Shown here: positions 12,331 through 23,500 of the stretch, one piece after another
How the letters are laid out: every line of letters starts with the position of its first letter
Position numbering within the stretch: the stretch's first letter is position 1
From: Branchiostoma belcheri
Taxonomy: Eukaryota > Chordata > Leptocardii > Amphioxiformes > Branchiostomatidae
Assembly (NCBI RefSeq): GCF_001625305.1
Contig: NW_017803998.1
Span: forward strand, 1,282,343 to 1,346,342
DNA length: 64,000 nucleotides
Reading direction: 5' to 3'
Notes under the pieces: generated by a model
Told to the model about the DNA's origin: nothing
Database searches by the model: none
What the model saw: only the letters and a program-made list of their open reading frames with translations
Program-made: the position numbers and the translations under genes

Positions 12331-12546
12331 GTGGTCCTCGAATCTTCCGGAATCATTTCAAATCTATGGACTGTAGATGTATCTATATTATTATTATCAC
12401 TATCTATCTAGTACTCTCATATTTCAGTAATATTATTTTATATCTATTAAAAGATTCTGATAAGTAAAGGTCAAAGAAGTTGACTGCTTAATATTGTATC
12501 TACTCAGATAAAAAGCACAGACAAATAGTCGTTCCCGTAACCATAT

Positions 12547-12552
12547 TTTATT
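12547..12552 (-). promoter_or_regulatory. Candidate poly(A) signal of gene 2
   Basis: AATAAA on the minus strand about 550 bases past the stop codon. It is the nearest clear hexamer I noticed; the stretch between (12553-13101) shows no coding signal, so it would be the 3' UTR. Confidence 0.4.
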
Positions 12553-13101
12553 GCTATTCATTCCGAAACGGGTGCTTATAAGGCACGTATCATTTTGTTT
12601 TGCTCAAATTGAATATTATTATCTTAACATGTGCTTTGTTAGCAACAATGACAAATATTTCTGATATAACACCACAGCTTGACAAATTTAGCCATATCAA
12701 TTCATATCATATCACATTCTTTCTGAGAGTAACACCAAAGTTGCACCGTATGAAATTTTGAAACAATCTATCTTTTGAATGCAATATACCGTAGAATGAA
12801 GATTTAAAAAAATAGCAACATAACTGCAGGTTATCACCGAATTAACACAGCCAGTCCAAAATGTCACCGTTTACTTTGCTCATATAATTCTTACACCTTT
12901 CACTTTGCCCCCCGGAATAGTCACCTTATTCTTACGATAATTTTTTTATCAGGTTCTAAAAAAATCAAATCCTTGTGTGGATACTGATCTACTGGCGCCA
13001 TTTTGCTTTTCTAAGTTTGACCTATGACCTATGGTAGGTTTCTCTCGTCACGTGACTAGCCGCGGTGACTGCTGGGATCGCTGTGTTGACATAGCGGGTG
13101 T

Positions 13102-14219
13102 TTACTGGTGGATCTGCAGGTCCCAGTCCTGGCGGCTCAGCTTGTCGCGATCGTTCAACACCAGTTTGCCGTCCTTCACGTCTAGAACCAGGTTGCCGAG
13201 CTCGGTTGTCAGAAGGCCATCCGCGCCAATCTGAAGTTGAAAAGACGTAAGTCTTAGAACAGCTTGCTAATACAGGCATGATTGGATTACAGTACTAGTG
13301 TGCATATGGTAAGTGCGTGTTCAGGGGTCAAATTGACCTCAAACTTAACTCAAATTCGCTTCGATTCCCATAGAGATGTGGGCGTGGCAGAGTGCTCTCG
13401 AACGTTATCCGAACCTGGTTGGCTGGTGTTTGGGAACAAATTTAGGGGGAGGGGGCATGAATGTGTTGCAGGGTGTTAACATGGTCACTAGGCATTTTAA
13501 TTATGATTACTCTAAGTCATACGTCAAAGACAAGCATCTATACCTAACTTCATCTCATTCAAATATAATTATCATGATCCTTACCCCCCACTTTTGAGCC
13601 GTGGACCCTGACGTCCTCGCCAGTGTGACTTCTGCGTTCTTCCTTGCCTGTCCTCCGGACACTTCCAGGGCCATGTTGCCCGACTTGCTGATGATGGTAT
13701 CATCCTTCAGATTCCACAGCTGGTCGTCCCTGTAATACACAAAGTAGGGTTAATAATCACTTTGCTCTGACGTTGTTATCGTTAAATACAGTATCAATCT
13801 CTCCCCCCTCTCTCTCTTTGTCCCCCTCTCTGTTCTCATTTTGCCCCATCTCCCTGTATGTATTTTTGTTCGACACTTTCTCATTTTCTCATCTGGTCTT
13901 TCTCATCTGTCTTTCTGTCGTCTCTGTTTATTTGGTCTTCAACTCTCTCTCTTTCTGTCTTTGTGTCTTCTTCTGTATTTCTGTCCATCATTCTTTTTTT
14001 TCTTCCTGCCCCTCTCGCTGTATCTGCATTGATGTCAGATTGCTTTTCTCTTTCTATCGATCTATCTCTGTCAATCTATCTGGCATCCTCCCCCCTCTCT
14101 CTTTCTCTCTGTGTGTTTGTATCTCTCTCGTTCTCTGTGTCTCCCTGTATGTATTCGTCTCTTTCTATCGATCTGTCTCTGTCAATCTATTTGGCACCCC
14201 CTCTCTCCGTCTCTCTCTC

Positions 14220-14250
<31 letters not shown>

Positions 14251-14526
14251 CTGTGTCTGTGTCTCTCTGCATCTGTGAGATTGAAAAGAGTTTATCTGTT
14301 TATCTGAATACTACGCATCTATAAGAATTGTGAGAACGTCATCAGTTCTGTACATACGTGATTTCTGCCCTCTTCTCCTCCAGGTACAGCTTGCCTCCAC
14401 GCTCCGTCAGCGCCATGTTGGACAGGCGGAAGGTCATGTGGAAGGCGTAGCGCATGAGGATGGTGCGGATGTCGTCAGCCTTGAAGGTCATCCTGACGAA
14501 ACCACTCTTCCTCCTACTCGCCTCGC
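13102..14526 (-). CDS. Gene 2 ricin-B-like beta-trefoil tail exons
   Basis: Exons 14526-14358 (169 nt), 13729-13585 (145 nt) and 13230-13102 (129 nt with TAA at 13104-13102) encode about 147 residues. Unit 1: SGFVRMTFKADDIRTILM to DDQLWNL; unit 2: NMALEVSGGQ to TAQKWG; unit 3: IGADGLLTTELGNLVLDVKD to RQDWDLQIHQ. All three Q-x-W motifs (QLW, QKW, QDW) are intact, which is better preserved than in gene 1. Exon borders and phases equal those of gene 1, except that gene 1 splits the last unit in two. The protein ends just after the third motif, without the Ser/Tyr tail of gene 1. Confidence 0.82.
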
Positions 14527-17500
14527 CTGAAGGATAGGTAAACAAGTCAACAACAGTACTAACACGAAAGCTTTAAGCAACACTGTAAAACATGCGTAAA
14601 GGCTCTGTTTCTTCATTCAAATGGAAAATGGAGACGTTATGCAGACGTTATGCATGAGATTCAATATCTGAGCACATCTTAAAGCCTACGTAAAGATTCC
14701 TTCACACTGGTGAAACAAATTTGAGCCTTAACGTACATGTTCGTATATGCTTCAAGCTATACTTAAAGATAGGACTTTGAGCAGTTGTATGTGTGGTGTA
14801 AAATGACAGCATATATTCGAATGAGAGCTCGAATACAAGCTATGTTTGCTAACACGTATATGCACATTGTAGTATGAGCATGAACTCTTCAAGGCTTTTC
14901 CAAAACTTGAAAACAGGGGCCATCGTATCATTTAACCAACGCTTCCCCTGTATAAAGCCGTACGGATAGAGATTGAAGCGCTATTGTATGCTATCATTGA
15001 GATAAGAATTCTTGTCATAGAATCGAGCTAGTTTCTTTATAGTTCCATAGCACAACAGACGTTATAACACTGCTCACGAAATCCCGCGGTTTTGAAGACA
15101 TTTTTTTTCAGCAAAGATTTATTACTGATGTCCTGCACATTCACGAATGCACCGCTCGCAATCTGTGGCTACCTTTACCAAAGAAAAGTATCTAGGGGAA
15201 AACAAACTGCATATAGTCTGTCATTGCCATACTCAAAGCACAACCCAACACCAAAACACAATCTGATTCATTCAAAGCAGGAAACACTACCTGCTTTTGA
15301 ACCATGCTGATGTGATATTATCACACTAAACGTCAATGACAACTAGTCTCCAAGCAGATATAAGAATTCGCCTCATTCTCTGTGTTAATTTCACGCCTAT
15401 TTCTGCACAATTCAGTACTCTTTTACTGATATTGCACTTTTGTTAACTCCTACTAAATGTGTAATACCAAAAAAAGCAATAAATGTAGTAAAACACTAAG
15501 AATAAGTCTGAGCCTTGGTTTGGACTGGTTCCGTTTTCATTTAATGCCCACGATCATGATAATGATCATTCTGGCATATTCATTTTCACCTGAGCGAAAT
15601 GAGGAATGTAATGTAAAGTGCCTTTCTCAAGGGCACAGGGTTGGTGACTTGGCAGGATTCGAACCCGGGACCTCTTGGTTCTGAGCCGAATGCTCTGCCG
15701 AAACGCCACACAACCCACCTCCTTATATCTGCTTGTAGATTTTGGTAACCCCTTCATGTATGGTGAAGTGTATGTTCATGTATAAGATATAATAACGGGA
15801 TACACAATATATTCTTACCAGACGCTGAAGCCGACAGGGCACCCGAGGCACCACCGGCACCAAAGGCACCTACAATGTTTACAGGGAAGGGGTAGGTGGT
15901 TATATGTTGTGTATATCACATGATATAAAGTCGTAGTGCTGTGCCTTAAAAGTATTGTGCTTGCCTGTAACACGGTGATGGGGGAGGGGGGCATTGCGCA
16001 TTATGCTTGGTGCCAAGTTTCTGTAACTTTGGATTATGTTGCTGATATTGAATCTTACATTTAATTATTCATTTATGCATGGTAAAGCTATGGTGCTGTG
16101 CATAACATATGCTTGCAGTGACATTGGGGGAGGGGGGCATTTTTAATGCTTGGTGCTGAGGTACGTTTATGTGAGTTTTAAAGGGGGAGGGGGGCACGCT
16201 CATTTGAAGCTTGAAGCACATTTGTGCATACATGTATAAGCAGTAAAATGCATGAAAAATGATTTAAAGAAAGCGAGTTTGGGACGGAAAGTGCAGGTGA
16301 TGCCACACAAGGACAAATCAAGGTCATCCAAGGTCACTATTTTGTGACATTGGCTCTCTGGGACGTGACTTACAAAAATTTGTTTGACATATAAACTGTA
16401 CACATCCTGTATAAGTAGTATATGTTCGAAAATGTCCATTCTTTTCTGCCATTTTTGATGAGAAGACACGATTACAAAACGTTGATACAGTCAAACATAT
16501 GTGACATACCACAAAATCTTTCACACCCATGGCCCTGGTAATTATGTCAGCTACATTAAAATGGGATAATTGTACCCTGTGGGACCTATCAATGCAAGCC
16601 TGGTGCCCCAATATAGACATCAGCAAATACACTGCGCTTTGAAGGAAACATTTCTCTAGAGGATTTGAAGGTTTAGGCCTTACCACTAGTGGTAGAAGTC
16701 GAAACTGCCCCGCTGGCACCTTGGATGGCACCAGAGGCTTTGAGGATAGAAATGAAGGTTACAGTTAATAGACTAGTAATTAAAGGTCACTACAGGTACT
16801 ATATCAGATGGCTGATAGTGCTGGCATATTAGAGCAGACAAAACAAAGTAGCACAAAGTAACGTTAAGTATATAAGGTATTTTTAGTAAGCAGCAAAAAT
16901 TATAAAGTGAGTCAATGAGTCACTTTACGTTGTGACATGACTAGAGTTGGAAGTGTTTAAGGTACTCTGCCAAAATACGTTAGAAATAATTGTAAAATAA
17001 AAAATCAAATTGCAAACATTTTAGTTGGAAAAATTCTCACCGCTAACAACGGAGGTTGTAGTTGAATAGGATCCACTAGCACCATAACTGGCACCACGGG
17101 AATCATCAACTAATTAGCGATACAACAAAAATTAAAACAAAAAAGTGAAACAATTAAATAGTATGCAGCATATCATTGGGCAGATGAGGTGGTGTATACT
17201 TTCATTCACTGTACAAAATCGGATCTTTAAACACACCTTGAACCATGCATAAACGTTCCGTGTTCCTTGGAATGTAGAAACGGAACTTTTATGCATGTTT
17301 TAAGATTTGCTTTAAGACCGAATTTTGTACAGTGATTGGTATCAACGGTCTTGGCTTGAGGATAAAAAGTCTACAGAAAGTCACTCAATGAGATTGTAAT
17401 GAGACCAGGTCATTTAGTTATTCTAAACCATTCTGTCAACGTTATATCTATCTATAGGTAAATGAGTAAAAACAAGGAATAAAGACAATAGGGTTAAAGA

Positions 17501-20500
17501 CAATCTCACCACCACTAGCGGCGGTGGTTGTAGTTGAAACGGCTCCTCTGGCACCATAACTGGCCCCACCGGAACCTTGAACTGATCAGTCACACAAATA
17601 AAACATATGCTATTAAATATGAACATATGGAGAAAATGGGAAAGCAAACTAAGTAGAAATTGCTAAGGCAAGGGATTGTCTAAGAACTATCTATATAAAG
17701 CTACAGTGGCACTGATAGCACTACCAGGGGGTCAAAATAGACAGCAGATAAAACTACGATTTATTAAGAAACACACTTGAGGTTTTCTATATCTTCGCAG
17801 GAAAGGTTTGTCAGTTCTGATCTACAGGAGTGCACACGTCAGGGCATTAGTATCAAAGGATTATTGGGGATTAGGATTGGATTTAAGCAAGCGTTTGAAC
17901 ATTCTACATGGATATTAGGTTTCTGTGAACTGTAAAACTGGTGAAAGCAGGGAGTGCGGATCCGGGTGGGAAAAAACACGCAAAGAATTGAAGCTACGGT
18001 GAGGTTTTGCTTTGCAATAAAATGACTTGCAAGGAGCATTGGAAAGCCTGTGGGGTGAGGAAGGAAGGAAGGAAGGAAAAGAAAGCTGTGCCTTGAAGGA
18101 GTGCAGATCTATATCAAGACCAAAATCCTTAGAATCCTTAGAATGCACACGTACCAGAAGGGCTTACAACAACCGCAGGGCTACCGGGCGAAATAGGCCC
18201 GGGGCTAACTGGAGGACCATAGACAGACAAATCCAGTTCCTTGCTATGAAATTCAAAGAGTAGCTTCTCGCCTTCAGCTGTAGTAACATGGTTAGAAAAG
18301 GCTCAGGGTTTCAGGCCACCTTATTTTTTTATATTGGAATACAGCCAGTGTGTGATACACAGAGTATTGATCTATGAAGAGAGGAAGGGAAACAGGCTGC
18401 ATAGCAAGACCACACCACCACTGTCTGCAACGTATGTGTTCTTACGCGCCAGAAAAAAAAGAGCGAATCGAAGCGATGGGGAGGGAATATCAGGCCTAAC
18501 TGAAGACAGATTTTCCATGTGAAGTGAAACAAACACCCAGACTATGAACTGAAGACAACTAAGGCACAAGTAAGGAAAAATGATATTGAATCAACTACCG
18601 CAATATATCATTGTGGTCTTACACAAATCTTATACACTGTAGAATGACAAGTTTGTCAACATTTATAGTGTAGTTGCTGTTATTGTGTATGATTGGTGTT
18701 TAGAAAGGAGTTCTAGGTGCAACTTTTATGTCCTTGTCTCGTTTAGGGATCGTTTTGTCCATGTTTGTCGATCAAGGTTAGGAAAGACCTTGCTTATACG
18801 CTGTTCAGTGTACCTGGTGGTTCACTTTTCTTATTGATACTGATCTTTTTGCTCGAAGGATTAACAGCCTTAAGTAAGTGTCATAAGAAAATTGTGGACC
18901 GTCTTATTACTTAAGAGGAGTTACAAGTGTAAGGTCTTGATACCATTTCAATGTACCATTCCAAACTTGACTTAGCACGTTTTGTTTATGTTAGTGTATG
19001 ATAAGTATGGTATTTGTTTTCATCAGGACCACCCACTCTAGAATTAAGTCGTTAGGGTTCTTACAATTGGATTAATGGATTTTAACAGGCACTGGCCTAG
19101 TCAGTTGCTCATAAAATTAATGTATTATCATTCGCTTGTAGTGAGAGTACGTATCATGGACTCATATAGTTTTATTATGAAGCAAGGTTATCAATTTAAT
19201 ATCCATACATACCGGACACCTCCTGAACGACGGTCGATTGCTGCGTAACTGTGCTGGTCAACATTGAGGCTAGAGATGGGCAGGGCATTTGTTACATTTG
19301 TCTTTTTTGTTGCTACATTCAAGTTGTCATATGTTATGACGGTTTTTTTGTTTAGTTGGACTAGTTATGAGTTAGTTTGGTGGTCTTGGTGAAGTTATTT
19401 AGTTGGACTAGTTATGAGTTAGTAAGTTGGTGATCTTGATAATGTCATTTAGTAAAAATCGTCAAGAATTAGTTTGGTGATCTTGGTGAAGTTATTTAGT
19501 TGGACTAGTTATGAGTTAGTTTGGTGGTCTTGGTGATGTTATTTAGTTGGACCAGTTATGAGTTCATAAACTGGTGATCTTTATAATATTATTTAGTAAA
19601 AATCGTCATAAGTTAGATTGGTGATCTTGGTGAAGTTATTTAGTTGGACCAGTTATGAGTTAGTAAACTGGTGATCTGGATTATGCTATTTAGTTAGAAT
19701 CGTGATGAGCTAGTTTAGTGGTCTTGATGATGATGTTATTTGGATGAACCACAGCAACTTTAACAAGTTGCAAATGTTAATTTTCTTTGAGAAGTACTTT
19801 TAGAATTAAGTTAATGATCTTGGAAGACAATTATTGATTGATGGTTATTTGTGATTGGTAATTATTTACATTAAGTGCAATTATTAAAGAGAATTATTGA
19901 TGTTTGTATTAGTATCTAGTGAAGTGTTATGGTGAGTGAATGAGTGGTGAATGATTATGTTACTTATAGTGATGTCAGTTGAGACTCGAACCAATGACAT
20001 TAAGATTAATGGGATTAGAACCAGCGACCTCACCTCCAGCACCGCCGGCACCACCGGCACCGCCGGCACCGCCAGCCCCACCTTTTGTCATCAACGGAAC
20101 AGGTCAGGTCATTAGTGATGGTACGTAAATGACGGTTAGACATCCAGGTAATAAGATACGCCAAAAACAGTTACTCAAACAACTAATCTGATTTTGAAAA
20201 CGGTCAGACGTTTCAGACAGCATTCACTACCTTTCGTCAGTGATACATATCAATAACATAAACAGTTTGTGTTTACAAAAACTTGCTGATTTTGATATCT
20301 CACCAGTGTCATTGACAAAAGGTAGTGGATGGTAGCTGAAAACGTCTGACCGTTTCCAAAATCATATCCAGTTGCTCGAGTAACTGTTTATGGTGCATTA
20401 GTAGTGATGATGATGAGTTAGAATCGAATATACCGTCATAACAAAAATAGCAATGGCTACTGAAACTTCACAGTATCTACATATGTCTTAGATTAAGCAA

Positions 20501-23500
20501 TACGAATTGGGCCCCGCCGCAAAAACAAAAGGGTCATCATACCCAGCACCAAAAGGCACCAAGAATCGACATCAAGTGCTGCGTTACCAACAGCACCATC
20601 ATTAGGCACCATTATAGAAGCTATGTATATCAGTAAGCACCATAAAAGCACCACAGTTAGCACTGCACAAAACCCAATCTTTAGGCATACCTTAAAGCAT
20701 ACGTAAAGGTTCAATTCTCCACAATAGCGAAGAACTAGGCCCTTTACGCATGTTTCAAAGTGGGCGTAAAGATAGAATTTCATTCAGTTTAGATCCTTAG
20801 CACCAAACTGGCACCGAGTTTTATACGGTCACGTATGTAAGACCCAAAATGGGTATCCTTTTAGAAGCACCACCGGGCACCGTATGTGTGAGAGTCCAAG
20901 CAAGCATATACTGTGTTATATGTTTATTTAGCGTTATAACGTGTTTGTATAGCACCCAAAAGCACCAACACTCTTAACACACTTAGTAACATGCATTAGC
21001 ACCGATGTAAAAGGCACCAAACATGTTCTGTTGTAAACAAAGCATTATGTTACTATGCCTTGTATAAGGCATAAGAGGCTTTAAGAAGAAAGGCATTTTA
21101 TTGCTTGAAGAAGAATGTCTTAAAAAGCAAAGCGCAGTGCTCTCTGACATAAAAACTATGTGAAGACATTAACACACAGTTGCATTGGTCAAAACGAGCA
21201 CTTCAGCATGCATAACAAGCAACGCTTTTACATGAAATTAAGACAAAGAAGAAGTATAAGTATAGAAGGACCCTAATTACGTACGATTGAGTCTCCTTCC
21301 TTGTAATGCAGCGGGGATATATTGACATTCATTTCATATTCATAATGCATGCTTCATGCTTCGTAACATTCAAAATATGTAATAACTTTGTGCAATAAAG
21401 TTTATGTATAACACTAAGTGCACAACCAAAACATCATGGCGTTGGTCTTTAACATGATGATATTGTTAATCAGTGCTTCATTAGCAAAAGATATTAAAAT
21501 ACATGCAATATAAGACTATATTGTCAGAACACTTACCAGCAGATGCGGCGGCATCAACCCTAAAGGCAATACACAAAACAACACAATTGTCAGAACTTAA
21601 CCCATAGCTAATGAAACAACAGAGTAAACAAACCATGTGCATTCCCACTTAAACTTCGTAAGATGGTAAGAAATTTTCCTAGCCTCCTGCTTTTGTTTTC
21701 AGATGTAAAATTTATGTTCGGTCAAAAATGTCTAAAGTGATCAGATTAACTGATCAAGAGACTTTACGAAAGTGACTACAGTCACCATTGGATTCTTAAA
21801 GGCATCCAATGCAATTTCAGGGTGGCAAAACCAGATTTTATGAGCACTATGCTTGTCACATGTATGTTGCCTGTATGTATACCTCTACGACATAATATGT
21901 TCCCAATAGTCACAAAGTTTTCAGGAACTAACTCGCAAATAAACTTTTAAACTATCATGCGATGTTTTCAGTTGGTACTTACTGGGCCCTGAGGCTGTCG
22001 CGGTCCAGGAAGCACTGGTCGCGCTCGTTCTTGCAGGCCTCGAACTGAGCACGCAGGCGGGCCAGCTCATCCTCCAGCCCCGCCGCCGCCGACGCGCTGC
22101 TCGCCTGGACCTCCAGCTGAGAGATCATGGCTTTGGAGTCCCGCAGCTCGTTCTGGTACCTTCAGAATAGAAAACAACATTTAGTACTACATAACAGTTG
22201 ATCTTTCAGCACGTCTTAAACCTGCTTAAAGTTGTGTTACTTCACACTCGAGTTGAAAATGGTACCTCTACGTTAAGGATTAGATTCTTGTAGTGTAGAT
22301 ACTTATCGATAAAGTGCGACTATGTATAGCATTGAAGTATACACATCTAAGAAAGCGCATTCTTCAACACAACATACGTTCGACTAGACGGTTGGGTGTT
22401 TGGTCCAAAGAGTACCTAGCTTTGGTTGGGGACGTCCCTTGGATAGGACATAAAATGGAGGTCCCATGTTTGGGGAGAGCCACACCCCACGCAAGTTTTA
22501 AAACATTTCCAAAATGAGTAAGGGCATGTCCATGAGTGCAATGGTACAAATACTACTTTCTGGTGATTCACTACGACCTCCAGGAAGAATAGTGTAAAAT
22601 TTACACTAATGAAGATCCTAATCAAGCATACAGACAAACATACAGTTAGGACTAGCTCGAATGGCAATGTTATTATTACAAACTGGAACTGTACAAGTAC
22701 ATTTTGCATTTAGGACATTCTTGGACGATTTCGTCGGGGTCACCCTCGGTGTGGTTGGACGCGACATCGGGTGTAGAGGGTCCAGAGAGCCCGCCGTTCC
22801 CGTTCACGGTCCCGCCCGCGACGCTCCCGTTAACTACGGTCGGTTCGTCTGGTACTGCGTTCTCTGTGGCATCTTTCTCATTCTCTGGAAGAATTTTCTC
22901 TGTCTTGACGTCTTCTTGGTTGTCAACAATGCTCTCTTCTGAAGCCTTCTCGTTGATGTTTTCATCAGAAGCCTTCTCTGATTTCACCACTTCCTTCTCA
23001 CTGATGATTTCTTCCGAAGCCTTTTCTGGTACATTCTCTTGCTTGTCGGTGTTGCTTTCTTCCAAACTGTCATCCGTGGCAGTTTCTTCTGTCTGTGAAG
23101 CCATGGCGACTTCGCGAAGTCACAGCCAGGCACTAAGAAGCCGAAACTCCGCAAAGGGTTTTCTTTTTACGGGGCGTCTGAATAATGTACCGTATCAAAT
23201 GGCATTGTTCGAACTCCGTGGACTCCCTTGTAGAAAGTGGTCCTGCGCTTCGTTCGCTGCATGCATAACACATCGGCTACGTTTTCTGGGTCACGTTTGA
23301 GCGAGTTTTGGTGACTGGACCAACTGTTCCAGACGACGCGATTACAAATGACTCTTGGGCTGATCTTGAACCTCTGTCAGAAAGCCAAGATGGCCAACAA
23401 ATGATAGCTTCACTCCAGTTTTGTCTGGCGTTTGTCTTATGTGACATTTCGAACGTTTTTGAAAGAGACAATCTGCCCTCACAAATAGTATTACGTGTGC

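Noticed and set aside
13773-14324. 183-codon and overlapping frames
   Set aside because: Produced by the CT/GT simple sequence; low complexity in every frame.
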